Source: Amorphophallus konjac
Taxonomy: Eukaryota > Streptophyta > Magnoliopsida > Alismatales > Araceae
NCBI GenBank assembly: GCA_022559845.1
Contig: JAHNEJ010002979.1
Span: 1 to 64,000, forward strand
Direction: 5' to 3'
Length of the DNA stretch: 64,000 nucleotides
Shown here: piece by piece, positions 23,150-35,639 of the stretch
Layout: each line of letters starts with the position of its first letter
How positions within the stretch are numbered: position 1 is the first letter of the stretch
The notes under the pieces: generated by a model
What the model saw: only the letters and a program-made list of their open reading frames with translations
Database searches by the model: none
What the model was told of the DNA's origin: nothing
Position numbers and translations under genes: made by a program

Positions 23150-23960
23150 GGGAAGGAGGCGGTCATACACCTGACCGCTAGGCAAACCAGGTGGTCAGCC
23201 AAACGCCGCTAGCCTCACACAGAAAGCACAGGCACTTGGTGGTCACCGAAGAGCCGCACAAAGCCAAAGAATGGTCCTCAATGGGCCGCCTCCTGAGTGT
23301 GGCAGTCCAGGACATGGTCGCTACTATCAGAACACTCCAGAGAAGAGACCACGAAAAGCACATGGGTTTTGCGGTCTATCTGGGGCCGTTTCTTATATAA
23401 GGTAGTCTCCCCAGGGCTGCAGGGATGAGCTTGGCGGTCATAGATAGGCCGCTACACTCAGTCCACCCCAAAATAGTTAAACCGACTCAACCAGTCAAAC
23501 CTACCAAAATGGTCTACCAAGAACCGTTTCACAGAGCCTAGCGGTCATCCTAAGGCCACCAAGGACACCCAGGCGGTGGGAGCCAGACCGCTAGCCCAAA
23601 CCGACATAAAATCTGAAGCGGCGGTCTCACATGGGCTACCCAACTTCGTAAAATGGTCAGTCGTTGGGCCGTTACCCAACGAACCAACTTAGCCAATAGG
23701 AACAGAAGATAACGTAAAATGGTCAGTTGTTGGGCCACTAAACAAGAACCATCGGTCCTACCTGGGCCGCTCAATAGAGCTTAGCGGTCCATCCTGGGCT
23801 GCTAGCTGACAAAAAATGGTCTATCACCCAACCGCTAAAACCTGAACTGACAAAGAACCATAACGGTCACCCATGGACCACTCAAGATATAAAAATGGTC
23901 TCTGAAAGGACCGCCATGGCGTTACAACAAGAAAATCATAGGAATGGCCAAAACCCGACC
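23150..23960 (-). repeat. GCGGTC...GACCGC hairpin array
   Basis: About fifteen imperfect inverted repeats with arms GCGGTC/GACCGC or TGGTC/GGCCG(C/A) follow one another over 800 bp, for example GCGGTCATACACCTGACCGC near 23162, GCGGTCATAGATAGGCCGC near 23437, and TGGTCTCTGAAAGGACCGCCA near 23897. Units are 22-28 nt long and 20-50 bp apart. Confidence 0.75.
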
Positions 23961-24907
23961 TTTCCATGCCCGAATCACTTCTAAACGAAGGGGAAACAAC
24001 CCTAAACATGATATACGGCTTCCATAGTCCGAAAGGGATCAATCCGATGCTAAAAAAACAAGAAACGGGCGATTCTAACGAATCGACCCAAAATGGGTCA
24101 CGTGGGTTCCCGGGCTCATACCGGCCCAAAATGACAACTGATTGCAATGAAACTAGTGGGAACTAAATGCTAACATGCCAAGGGTTCGAATGAAACTGAC
24201 TAGGCTAAAAACTGTTGCTTGGAACGGCGAACTCGTCTCACACCCCCCGAAGCATGCATCACCCTAAACGAAGCAAAACCCGCTCGTATACGCACCGTTC
24301 GGCTCCAAATCGTGAGGGAACACAGAAGAGAAGTAGAGTATCTATCCCCCTACCTCCACCGAAGTTCTCGGGCGCCGAAACGACTAAACCATGCCGAAAA
24401 CGTCACATGAACCATGCCACACCGTCTGTGAATCCACCGAGGGATCGCGCCAACGCCACGCACCATCCTTTACGCCTGCACGCTCCATGACAGCTCCACG
24501 ACTTTCCTACCTCGCCCACCTCGCCTCGGTCGCGTGCCCTGCAGAGAGAGGAGAAGAGAGGAGAGAGAACGGAGGGAGAGAAGTGAACGGCGGTGAGGAG
24601 AGAGGAGAGAAGGTGAAGAAAGAAATAGGAAAAGGAAATTAAGAATTTTCTAATTTTCGTGAAATCCAATTTTTGCCCGAAAATTCACTAATTCGAAAAA
24701 TTATGGAAAAATAGTCTACGCGATCATCGGAAGCAACATAACGCAACTGTGGCATCCTTGAGTTGATGAACTCAACAATAAATTATCCACTGGGTTCCAT
24801 AACTTGTACGAAAGAAAAACCCGCGTGGATCGTAAAACACAACTCAGGATCCACAAAAGCGATCCGAAAGCTCTCCGATACAAATCCGAAAGACCCAGGG
24901 CATTACA

Positions 24908-25370
24908 AGTAGTGCCTCTAAATCATCATGGTGAAAACCACAGCAGCTAGCTCTAAGTCATGGACATGATAGTTCTCTTCATGCTTCCTCAATTGTCTAG
25001 AAGAATGGGCTATCACCCTACCATACTACATAAGCACACAACCTAGGCCAATGCCCGAGGCATCAGTGTAAACTTCAAAACCTCCTACTCCCGAAGGCAA
25101 GGCCAACATAGGGGCAGTCGTCAAACACTCCTTCAGAGTCTAGAAACTCCTTTCACAATCTTCTGACCACTCAAATCGGTTCTCCTTGCAGGTTAATCTA
25201 GTTAAAGGTACTGCAATCTTGGAGAAATCCTTAATGAATATCAGATAATAACCTGCTAGGACTAGAAAACTTCTTACATCGGTTACATTCACAGGCCTCA
25301 CCTAGCTCTTCACTGCTTCTACCTTAGAAGGGTCTATAAAAATGCCATCTTCAGTAAGGATACTTCTTGC
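24908..25370 (-). pseudogene. Gypsy RT C-terminus and RNase H fragment
   Basis: On the minus strand one frame reads through the end of RT (TEDGIFIDPSKVEAV) and into RNase H: YTDASGIGLGCVLM near 25075, [20 protein letters not shown] and LELAAVVF, ending at RHY where the LTR at 24907 begins. This is the usual chromovirus order. Four stops interrupt an otherwise intact frame, and all four stand where W or Q is expected. The upstream RT and downstream integrase are missing. Confidence 0.85.
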
Positions 25371-26307
25371 AACCAAAATTCACACTTACTAAACTCTGGT
25401 GAACTCCGATAGACCCCGGTTCAACACTTAAATTCATGCGATATGATTTATAAAATATGGGCAAAACAATATCAAGGAAAAGAGGACGTAAAACGCACAA
25501 TATACCGGGATTAATTAGGATTTGAGCGTGCCTATACCTAAAATTGAATCGATCTATAGAAGGTAACATGATCGGTGCCTTAACTTTGACATGCTCCGAC
25601 TATAACAGGAAATACGCATGCTATATAGTATAAAAATTGGGGCATCTAATATCAAAAGAAAGAGGACTGGAAGACGCTTCTAATGATATATTTTCATTAG
25701 AGTTTAGTCCACTATCCTAACCTCGATCAAAGATCAAAGGCGACGCTGGACGCTCAAATCTGCACGAACTCCGCGCTCCAAAATCTTGACGTCTCCTCCC
25801 CAATTCGTGCAGACCGCCTACTGTCATAGCAAATGGGGCTTCTAGTTTGACTCAAGGTTCTCTTTATGGAAGCTAATTTTATCTAGGGGCGGTGATATGG
25901 CTGGATAGAGTCCACGAACTCGACGCACGCAGAAATCACGCATTGACCAAGTCGCGCCGCCTTCACGTTCGAAATTAGACTCCTAGGGTTAGGGTTTCGC
26001 AAGTGAACAAGAGGGGAAAAGGGCTATCCATCAGGGCCGATCGGATGGGCCTGGTTGGGGGTCAAATGGTTACGAATTGGGTTCCAATTTGGCGATCCAC
26101 GGCTCGATCAAACTAACTCTGATTTTCACCCTAAAACCCTTAATTCAACTTGATTGGAATTATATTTTGGGGTCAACCAAGAAGACAAAATGTCTAGGAA
26201 TTGGGTCCTCGACATGATTACGATTTTTTCCATATTTCTATAAATTTGTTAAAATTTAGCCTAAAGGGGATTGGAATTTTAATATTAAGAAATTTCTGAT
26301 TATTACA
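25371..26307 (-). repeat. Truncated chromovirus-type LTR fragment
   Basis: The right end reads GATTATTACA on the plus strand, that is TGTAATAATC at the LTR start on the minus strand. It resembles the right third of the 13826 solo LTR in layout (AAAGAAAG, CTAGGGTTAGGGTTTC and similar). The left side is broken near 25370. No gene is seen. Confidence 0.5.
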
Positions 26308-27240
26308 CAGTTATATTATTTGGTTAAATTTCAGGATGCTATAGATCGAGACCCTCGATTCACGTCTCAATTCTGGAAGGGTCTACAACATTCGTTAGGG
26401 ACCTGTTTGAATTTCAGTACTACATTTCATCCACGAACTAATGGTCAAACGGAAAGAACCAATCGGGTGGTGGAAGATATGCTCAGGACTTGTGCAATTG
26501 ATTTTGGTGGAAGTTGGCACGACCACTTACCTCTATTGGAGTTTGCCTACAACAATAGCTATCAATCTAAACTTGAAATGGCACCGTTCGAGGCACTATA
26601 TTGTAGGAGTTTCCGTTCACCTATATGCTGGGATGAGGTTAGGGAAAGACAACTTCTAGGCCCTGATCTTGTTCGGGATACGACCGAAAAAGTGAAGCTG
26701 ATCAGAGAAAGACTCTAGATGGCTCAGGATAGACAAAAGACTTATGCTGATATCAGGAGAAGGTAGTTGGAGTTTCAAGTGGGAGATCATGTATTTCTCA
26801 AGGTTTCCCCAGGTCGAAGAATTCAAAGATTTGGCATTAAAGGCAAGCTTACCCTATTATTCATTGGCCCTTTTGAAATTATTGAAAGGGTTGGCGAGGT
26901 TGCTTATAGACTGGCATTGCCTCCATAACTATCTGGCATCCATGACGTATTTCATGTATCTATGCTCAAGAGGTACGTCTATGACCCTTTTCATATTATA
27001 ATTCATGAGGATCTGGTGATACAAGAGGATCTGATATACGAGCAAAGACCACTCAAAATACTTGATCGAGAGGTACGTCAGCTTCGCAACAAGACTATTC
27101 CCATGGTAAAGGTCCAGTGGAATAAGTGTTTGGATCAAGAAGCCTCATGGAAAACAGAAGAAGCCATGCACAAACGATTCCCTGAACTGTTCAATTGTAA
27201 GTGCAATACACTCTCCGTAAAGCCACATGTTGAATTTGGG
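26308..27240 (+). pseudogene. Chromovirus integrase C-terminal part
   Basis: The frame from 26320 covers the end of the integrase core: DRDPRFTSQFWKGLQ, FHPRTNGQTERTNRVVED, LLEFAYNNSYQ, then MAPFEALYCRSFRSPICWDE. After a stop near 26718 and a frame change come the GPFEIIERVGEVAYRLALPP and DVFHVSMLKRYV motifs, and then a chromodomain-like tail (PMVKVQWNKCLDQEASWKTE). This order is typical of Tekay/Del chromoviruses. The N-terminal zinc finger and first catalytic Asp are lost to the LTR fragment on the left; at least three stops are present. Confidence 0.85.
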
Positions 27241-27253
27241 GACAAAATTCTCT

Positions 27254-27268
27254 TTATGTGGGGGAGGG
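27254..27268 (+). other. Polypurine tract of chromovirus
   Basis: TTATGTGGGGGAGGG abuts the LTR start TGTAGCACC at 27269, shortly after the integrase stop. Confidence 0.8.
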
Positions 27269-30200
27269 TGTAGCACCTCTACAAAATTTTAAATTTTTTA
27301 GGGATTAATTAGCAATTAAATAGGAATTATTAGACATTAATGGGCTTTTAAATGCATTTTTGGGTTAATTAAATCAAATTGGAAGACCAATTGATAACCA
27401 AGCCCTTTGGCCCACTTAAATCTTGCTCGTAGAGCAATTCCTAAACCCAATAAGCCCAAGCCCAATTCTAGAACCGTCCTAAGATAATTCCACAATTTAA
27501 AATAGATAATTTAGGGGATAAATTTAGATGAATTTGATTGAAATTCAGATTTTTGGCGAACTGTATGATAGCGGTCTATCGCGCGACCGCTACCTCCATA
27601 TAGCAGTCTCGGACAGACCGCAACCATCTTTTGTGAATGCAACGGTGAGAGTAGTGGAAAGATTGGATTTTTCCTACCCCAATCGCCTTGGATATAAGCT
27701 ATCTTCTAAGGAATCATGTCTAGGACTCCTAAGGATTGATTGGGGCCCAAAGTAGGATTCTATTTTGGCCTAATCTAATAACCCTAACACAAACCCTATA
27801 AATAGACCCAACTTTAACCCGCACGAACCCTAATGTTGGATCACATTTTTCGAAGCTAAGGAGACTCTATCTCAGGTAATACCTTTTGAAGAATTTGTTT
27901 TCCTTTATAGTGTCTAACATCCTGCCAATTTTCGTGCTAGGAGGTCGAGTCTTTAAGGATCTAGAAGCCCCAGGAGTTGCTATTTCGCTGCAATCTGCAT
28001 AGGAAATAGTGCGATCGTCTAGGGAAGAAGAGGAAATTGGAAGCCCTAGACGACGTTAGTTCAGTTATATCTTTAGAACTTATTGTTGTCCTTTGTACCT
28101 TCTACCTATCCTCCAAATTCGTGGACTTAGGACAAGAGGTTAAGGAGTTATAAGGCCTGGAAATAGGCGGTTCCACGCAGGACGTGCAGGAGCCAGGAGG
28201 GACTTCCAGTCAAAAATTTGATCTTTAGGAGCACTTTCAGAGGTAGGTTATCTCATGGATGGCTAAATTAACTTATTAGGAACAAAAGCCCTTTTATTTC
28301 TAGTGATTTCATGCACTGTAATTGGGGAATTTGATGTTTTATTTTGACTGTGCATCCAGGTTATCACTGCATGCATGAACCATGCCTTTAATAAGAAAAG
28401 TTAACATTTTTGGCTTAATTCATGTCAACCATGCATCTCCATGCGTTTCTTATGATCTAGTATGCCTTATCTTATTGATTCCGCATGTTTTTATGAGGTT
28501 TATTGCCCTAGAATAGGCTCCATGCATGAATTTTTACCGTTTGTCTGAGAGACTAAAGGCGGTCTACAGGAAGACCTCTATTTCCTGATAGCGGCCGCAC
28601 GATAGACCGCTATTTAAATGTAGTGGCCATGTCCGGACCGCTACTATGTTTCTGTGACCTGCACTCTGTTAACTCTAAACTATGCGCAGATCAGCCCTAT
28701 CAAATACAGTGTAAACCTAGGTAAATAGATTTTATCCCGAGTTTGGACTTCATATTCATGATATTAGTTATATTGTGCATCATCCTTGATAGATTGCATG
28801 TCTTAAATGTTTTAAATGCTTATTTTAATCCTATGATAATTTCATGCCAAAACCCCTATAGTTTGTAATTAAATCATTTTCTCTATGCTGATAGAATATG
28901 GTTTATTGTGATGTGTTCATCATTGTTTCACACACTTCACTCTCATCTACTGTCTTTCTGGTTAAGTACATAGCACATATCCTGGTATGTGACTATTAGA
29001 TACATTTGCACGTGATAGGAACACCTCTTGGACTTGTGAACCTCTTCGCTAGATATTCCTTCTATCGAATTAGGCTATCATGTTTCAAGGCCTCCATAAG
29101 TCTCCGCGAGCCTGAGATTCTCACTAGGTCATGGAGTTGGTTGTATCCTCAAAGCCCAATTGTCTAGAAAGCACTGACATGACCGGTGTTTTCTGTGTCC
29201 AAGCTAGTAGCGACCATAAAGGAGACTGCTATTGTCAGTTAGCGGCCTTCCCATGACCGCTATCTCCCAGAGTTTTCACTATGTCGACCCTTCATTCTTT
29301 CTGACATCGACTCTGTCTATTTGCGGCCATCCCAGGACCGCTACATTTTGGTTGCGGCCAGGCTAAGATTGCTATACCAAGAAAATAGCCCAGGCATGAC
29401 CGTTTCTGTCTCAAGTGTTCTTAACCTGAGGTTTGACCCACGGGTTAATTTTCTTATGTTCCTAGATAGTCTATGGATTATCTGGACTTAAAACCTTGTT
29501 CAATAAATTACTAATGGAATATGAAAGTTAACAAATACGCCGTTAGGCTGTCGGATTTCTCCCGTGGCTTGACCTTGTCTTTAATTCATCCTTGAACTCT
29601 TATTAGCTCATATTGGCACATTCTCTACCTTGGTTACATTATCACGAACTATTGTTGAATTATGCATTATTGGCTGAAACATTTATTTATATCTCATAGA
29701 AGTAGCTTGATTTATAACGTGAAGATGTAGATCGGGCACTAATTGTGTCCAAGGGCTCGACACAAGCCCCCTTGGCTGATTGCTAGAAACATACTATAAA
29801 CTATGGGGTATGATGAACACTAGCGTCGCATTGCACCGAGAGTACTTTTTTATAAATTGGTAAAATCCATGAGGTAATCTTGTGATAATTTACATGCTTG
29901 CTAGTACTTTCTTGCTCATGACTTTCTAGTGCGTAGCCTTTGTGGTTGTGAAGCACATTCTTGTTAATGAAAGTGCACTTTCCTTTATAAGTATTGCTTG
30001 ATCATGCTCTATTATCCACATTCCTAATATCTCTATAGTACATATCTCGTTGTTATATCGCATTTTCCATTACTTTCTTTTCTAGAGCGAAAATGTAATT
30101 ACTTAAAGAATGCCTTCATGTTGATACGAAGATACCAACTGGGCAAATGTGCTCATTACCCTACTTTTCCAATCTTCTCAGGAAATTCTAGTGAGTCGGA

Positions 30201-30555
30201 TTCTGAGTATTCCGATGGTGGGACCGAGAGCGATGATTGAAGATGAGAGAAGACTTAATGTGTCATGAGACTTTAAGTAGTCTAGGGTCACATCATGTAA
30301 TTTTTATTTTATTGATTCATACTATGTAATTTTTATTTTTATTGAGTCTAGTTGTCATTATGTCAAAACAAAGTCAAATATTCATGTACTTTTGATTATT
30401 ATCAATAAAGGTTGGATTTTTGGTCTAATATTGTGCATTCCATCTTTATGTGGATGTTTATTGTGCTTTGACATATATTGCTAGCTTGAGGCGTATTGTC
30501 GACTGCCACGTTCCCCGAGTTGTTTTTGCTATACACACATGGCTTGGGCCTTACA
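27269..30555 (+). repeat. 3' LTR of Tekay/Del-like chromovirus
   Basis: It starts TGTAGCACCTCTACAAAATTTT after the PPT. It holds hairpin units of the TAGCGGTC family (27569-27592, about 28560-28640, about 29220-29370) and an AATAAAGGTT polyadenylation-like site near 30403. I place the end at TTACA 30551-30555, where Tat-like coding begins. The end is uncertain because the terminus is not a clean inverted match of the start. No gene lies in it. Confidence 0.6.
27569..27592 (+). repeat. Perfect TAGCGGTC hairpin
   Basis: TAGCGGTC, eight-base loop, GACCGCTA: an 8-bp perfect stem, with the same arms and loop length as 46090-46113 in a different LTR. Confidence 0.85.
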
Positions 30556-33360
30556 TGACAGGCTATCATTATGGCTTTGCAGACTCTCGCACAATACGAA
30601 AGATGTTTAGCCGAGGCATTGCTAGAGGCGAATGTGACGTTCAAAAGGAAGATATGTTACTTCCTACTATCAGCCATAATTGGCCACTATACATGAGAGG
30701 GAAGTTGAATGGCCAGTCACTAAACATAATTTTGGTAGATCCAGGCGCAACAATAAATATACTTTCTTACCGAATCTACTAGAAATATTATGTTGATGTT
30801 CACCTCACCAAGGTTGGGGATATGCGGATCGTCGGCTTCAATCAAAAGTTTGAGGTCCCGCTTGGAGTGGTGGAGTTTACTCTCACTATGACTGACCTTA
30901 CCACGAGAGTGTAGTTTCATGTCATTAATTCCGGCACCTCATACAAGGCATTGCTTGGCCGACATGGCTGCATGAAAACTTGGTGGTGCCATCTACAGTA
31001 CCAATGCATCAAATACAGTTGTGATGGGAAGGATTAGAGGATATTTGACGACCTTCACCCATTCGAAGTATTTGAATGTCATATGTTAGATGCTTCCCTC
31101 TACATGGAGCAGCCTCGGAAAGCCACTAGGCCAAAAGCTCCCATCAAGACGACAAAAGAAGCCCCAGGTAGCAGTTGGTTTCCACCATCGCTGCCTGATC
31201 ATGCAAGCTCTCGAGCTGTGTCACACATTCCCAGCACTTGTGATATTAGCAGAGCTACACCTTCTGCTATTTATCCCAAGACAAATGAAGCCGGGGTTGA
31301 GGAACTTTATGGACATACCGGGGTCCGTGACGGGCTCATCAAACCAATAGCGAGCCTCGACCATGTACAGATGCTGGGAAGAGGTCTTTCATGAAGAAAT
31401 GGTGTGTCAAGCCAAATTTGATACAACCAGCGACAGCAGAGCTAAAAATTCTGAGCAGGGAGGGAAGTGCTCCAGCCACGACTCACCCCCGGTCATACCT
31501 CCAATACGGCCGGAACCAACCCTAGAAATGCCCGACGAATGTGATCAAATGATATCTGCTCTTGAAGCTATGCCTGGAAAGGAGCATGCCACTCCTTCCA
31601 AAGATTCATTTGCCCAAGATGATGCTGTGGCAAAGTTACCTTTGTATAATTCAGAGACGTGTTATCCTGACCTCGAACCCGCACTAAATACGCTCATCGA
31701 GGTCAGAAGATCGGATCGCTCGTCAGTTGAGTAGCTTGCATCCCTAGAATAAGCCAAATTAGGAGCCCTTGTAGCAAGACAAGAGCAATGCAAAGAAGAG
31801 CTAGAAGCCCTGGAAGCTAAAGACGATAACGAAGACTTCATCGACCTGTAGCCAGCACCTATGAAAATTGAAGATGGCGGCCAAGCTACAGTCGATGAAT
31901 TAATAGAAGTAAATTTGGGAAGCGAGGATGATCCCAGGCCAACATTCCTCAATTCCCAGCTCTCCCCGGAGGAACAAAAGCTCTACATGCAGCTCCTACA
32001 AGAATTCTAGGATTGCTTCGCCTGGAGCTTTAAATAAATGTCGAGGCTTAGCCCTACAGTCTCCCAGCATGTTTTGTCCATAGACCCAAAGGTCGAACCT
32101 GTGAAACAGCTGCCCCGGCGTATGAGGCCAAAGCTGATCACACAAATATGCAAAGAGGTTGACAAGCTGATTGATGTTGGCTTTGTTGAAGAAAATCGGT
32201 ATACTACCTGGTTGGCCAATATTGTGTCCGTCAAAAAGAAGAATGGGCAAATCAGAATTTACATAGATTTCCAGGACCTGAATAAGGCATGCCCGAAGGA
32301 TGACTTGCCAGTACCAATAACGGAGGTCATGATTGATGCTACCACTGGTCATGAAGCTCTGTCATTCATGGATGGGTCTTCTGGCTACAACCAAATATGG
32401 ATTACGGAGCAAGACCGGGTCCACACTGCTCTCTGAACCCCTAAGGGCATCTTCCATTACAAAAGGATGCCGTTCAGATTAAAGAATGCTAGTGCAACAT
32501 ACTAGAGAGCAATGACCAAGATATTTGATGAACTTCTTTATGATAAGGTTGAAAGCTACATAGATGACCTGGTGGTTAAGACCAGAAAGAAAGAAGATCA
32601 TCTACAAGACGTCCGAGTGATATTTCAGAGGTTGAGACAGTATGAATTAACGATGAACCCTATGAAGTGTGCCTTTGAGGTGTCCAACGGCAAATTCTTA
32701 CGCTTCGTCGTCAAATATCAGAAGATCGAGATCGACCCCAGCAAGATTAAAGCAATTCAAAAGTTACCACCACCACGGATTTTGACTGAGCTCTGCTCTC
32801 TGCAAGGCCATCTGGCATACATCCGGTGGTTCATCTCCAATTTGTCAGGGCGCTGCCACCCATTTCACAAGTTGATGACAAAGAATGCACTGTTCCAGTG
32901 GAATGAAGAATGTCAAGGAGCTTTTGAAAAGCTGAAAGGTTACATGAAGGCACCACCGGTCCTGGTAGCACCGGTGAAATGATGACCCCTCATTCTATAT
33001 GTAGCAACTATCGAATATTCACTGGGGGCATTGTTAGCTCAGAACAATGATGAAGGACAAGAGCAGGACCTCTATTATCTCAGCAGGAGATTAGTAAGGA
33101 CTGAAGAAAAATACTCTCACATTGAAAAGACATGCTTAGCACTGGTGTTTGCCATGAAGAAGCTGAGGCATTATATGCTGTCACATGAGGTCCAGCTGAT
33201 CTGCAAAGCAGACCCGATAAAATATATTCTCTCCCAGCCAGTTCTCAATGACCGTCTAGGCAAATGGGCAGCGCTGCTAATGAAATTTGACATTACATAT
33301 GTCTCACAGAATGCTATTAAGGGCCAAGCCAGTGCGGATTTCTTCACCGCACATCCTATG
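30556..33360 (+). pseudogene. Tat-like Gypsy protease, RT and RNase H
   Basis: Protease: LYMRGKLNGQSLNIILVDPG near 30690-30750, with D-P-G in place of the usual D-S/T-G. RT: FVEENRYTTWLANIVSVKKK, IDFQDLNKACPKDDLPVP, FMDGSSGYNQI and the catalytic YIDD at 32560-32571, followed by VVKT. RNase H: YYLSRRLVRTEEKYSHIEK, LALVFAMKKLRHYM, PVLNDRLGKWAALL and GQASADFFTAHP. These motifs are those of plant Tat/RIRE2-type Gypsy elements. Stops or frameshifts occur near 30640, 30782, 31733, 31850, 32010, 32435, 32503 and 32981; at least two sit where CGA or CAG is expected. The integrase is missing because an LTR is inserted at 33361. Confidence 0.85.
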
Positions 33361-33741
33361 TGTAATAACCTAGATTCTTCGGATCAGAATCATAGAGCTT
33401 CCGGAGCGCTTTCGTGGGTCCCTGATTGTGTTTTATGATCCACTCAGGTTTTTCCCTTGTATAACTTGCGGAATCCCGTGGAGAGTGAACAGTTGAGTTT
33501 AGAGACTCCGGGATGCTACAGGTGCGTTGTGTTCTTTCCGACGATCGCGGAGATTATTTTTCCATATTTTTCTGAATTCATGGAATTTCAGGCCAAAAAT
33601 CGGATTTCACAAATATTCCAAATTTCTTTTCTTCTTAACCCTTTTCCCTCTCTCCTCTCTCTTCTCACGTTCTCACTCTCTATCTCCATCGGATTTCACA
33701 AATATTCCAAATTCCACGCTCTGATTCTCCGGGACGCACGA
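33361..33741 (+). repeat. Chromovirus-type LTR, 5' part
   Basis: TGTAATAACC at 33361 begins a stretch that follows the minus-strand LTR start at 24907 closely (CTTTCGTGGGTCC, GTTTTATGATCCAC, GATCGCGGAGA, TTTTCCATA, GGATTTCAC). It breaks at about 33741 where the compound-LTR element begins and resumes at 45722. Confidence 0.75.
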
Positions 33742-34130
33742 ATGCGTTGTTTTCTTTGTATTTCGCAAGGGTAATCTCAAGGAAGACTCTCTCCATCGGT
33801 CGGCCGATAGGACGAGAAGGAAGTCACTCACATCTTCTACGCTTTAAGGTATTTATATCGCGATCCCTCCTATTTTTATTGTTTATATCATTTGAGGTCC
33901 GCGTTTCCTCTGGCGATCACACTCCTATTGGCATCCATCGTATGCTCCTCTTTTCCCACATCTATTCTTAGCTTAGTTCATTGCATATTTATTTCTTATT
34001 AATCTAAGTGGATTTTAAATAGATCTACATTTGTATCCATCGTACACTCCACTATTTGCATCCATGTATGCCCTCTTTTAGTGTTTATTCATTTATTTCT
34101 TTTTAGTAGATTATTTTAATTAGACCTAAA
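33742..34130 (+). repeat. LTR monomer a (truncated)
   Basis: Begins in the TTTGTATTTCGCAAGGG zone and ends GACCTAAA. It shares with c the variants GAGGTCC, GATCACACTCC and ATTCATTTATTTC that b and d lack. Confidence 0.75.
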
Positions 34131-34329
34131 AATTGGGTAGACACGCTAAAATTGATATCATTTTGAGTATATCTCCTATCGCATTACGATGCCCCATTTG
34201 ACCCTCAAAATGACTTATTTGAGTGGTTTTCCTCACTTTTCTTGAATATTCAACATTTTCAAAGCTTTCCCACATTATTTCCTAATTTTCCTAAGTTTTC
34301 TGGCATTTTCTCTATTTTGTCGGGGGGCC

Positions 34330-34625
34330 TTTTTAAATAGTGGCAGCCATAGTGACGCCATTTAAATGGTGGCAGACCCTATGACGCCAATTCTTAATTG
34401 AAGTCTGCCGGAAGGGCGCCAATTCTTTCTGATTTTTCTTAGAATTTTGAAATGGTGGCAGACGATGATGCAAATTCTTAATTGAAGTCTGCCCTGAAGG
34501 CGCCAATTCTTTTCTAATTTTTGGAAATTCTTAATTTTGCTAAAAATGGCTTAGAATGTGCAACTGTGTGAATGGACGCTAATTTAATTAGCGACCCTGA
34601 GTCTGACGCCATTTCTTTGGAATCG
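34330..34625 (+). repeat. GGCAGAC/GTCTGCC-GGCGCC micro-repeat in U3
   Basis: Six units of 30-50 bp alternate GTGGCAGAC...GACGCCAATTCTTAATT with GAAGTCTGCC...GGGCGCCAATTC, ending with GCTAATTTAATTAGC at about 34579. The block is repeated in monomers c (about 42915-43195) and d (about 44410-44690) and lies 170-460 bp upstream of the TATA box. Confidence 0.65.
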
Positions 34626-34788
34626 TCCGACTTCAACTGTGGCACCTCCCTTCCTCGTTTTGAGGTCCTTTTCAACTTGGGTAAGAACCCAGGCGGCTTT
34701 CCAAGATTGGGGAGGACTCTTCCCAAGGTTTATCTCCTTCCAAAATCAATTATCCTAATTGTATTTAGATTTAAACTCCAATCTCCCC

Positions 34789-34797
34789 TATAAATAG
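34789..34797 (+). promoter_or_regulatory. TATA box of LTR monomer b
   Basis: TATAAATAG, the strongest core-promoter match in this LTR; conserved at 43370-43378 (c), 44870-44878 (d) and 55866-55874 (duplicate of d). Confidence 0.75.
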
Positions 34798-35639
34798 GAC
34801 TCCTTCGGTTCAGTCAAAAAGGGCCGAATTCGATCAGAGGGGGAGACATTGCCCAAATGTAGGCTCAAGGAGGAGGGCTCCCGGCGTCCAAAGCTCCATC
34901 CACTTGAGTCTTCCTCCCGAACGTTCATCCAAGGCCTTCACAGAGAAATACTCCACATGCTCCTTTCTTATTCTTTCCATGTCCTCTGTTTTGTTTCTTT
35001 ATTGCATATCACATATCCGCATGCATCATGTCTCTGTCTTTATATTCATCTCAACCACATTGAGGCTCCACAGTGCAACGCTTGCGCACTTTTCTTCTTA
35101 TTTTTATTCACCATTCATCATATCTATCCCTACCCTTTGCATAGGGGTTTAAAGGGACAACACCCAATAACATGTGCTCATCTCCATGCTTTTCAAGTTA
35201 TATTTCTATTTGGATTTGATACTACACTCGGTTTGCTAATTCCATTCTTTATTGGTTGTTGTCTTTGAATTTCACGAGGATAATCTCAAGGAATACTCTC
35301 TCCATCGGCCGGCCGATAGGACGAGAAGGAAGTCACTCACATCTCCTACGCTTTAAGGTATTTATATCGCGATCCCTCATAATTTTATTGATTATATCAT
35401 TTGAGGCCCGCGTGTCCTCTGGCGATCACCCTCCTATTGGCATCCATCATATGCTCCTCTTTTCCCACATCTATTCTTAGCTTAATTCATTGCAAATTTA
35501 TTTCTTATTAATCTAAGTGGATTTTAAATAGATCTACATTTGTATCCATCGTACACTCCACTATTTGCATCCATGTATGCCCTCATTTAGTGCTTATTCC
35601 TTTATTTCTTTTTAGTAGATTATTTTAATTAGATCTACA

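Larger units (their letters stand above)
19601..24907 (-). repeat. Chromovirus-type LTR, minus strand, split by a solo LTR
   Basis: Read from 24907 leftward the minus strand begins TGTAATGCCCTGGGTC and matches the plus-strand LTR at 33361-33741 and then the one at 45722-46446 (for example GAGCGGGTTTT, then GGGGGTGTGAG). The left part has GATCCTTACTGAGCC...GGTGTAG, a stretch also found in the 13826 solo LTR. The insertion of 21066-23077 interrupts it. The left end is not clear, so whether this is a solo LTR or a truncated element is undecided. It is inserted in the Gypsy RNase H relic at 24908. Confidence 0.65.
34136..35639 (+). repeat. LTR monomer b
   Basis: Follows a after the five bases AATTG. 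It ends AGATCTACA and is followed by AATTGACG, the start of the internal region. It shares with d GAGGCCCGCG, GATCACCCTCC and ATTCCTTT, and in U3 TGATTTTTCTTAGAATTT. A TATAAATAG box lies at 34789-34797. Confidence 0.8.

Noticed and set aside
24391..24669. Short frames of 80-90 codons on both strands in GAGAGG-rich DNA
   Set aside because: Low-complexity leader zone of an LTR; both strands open by composition.
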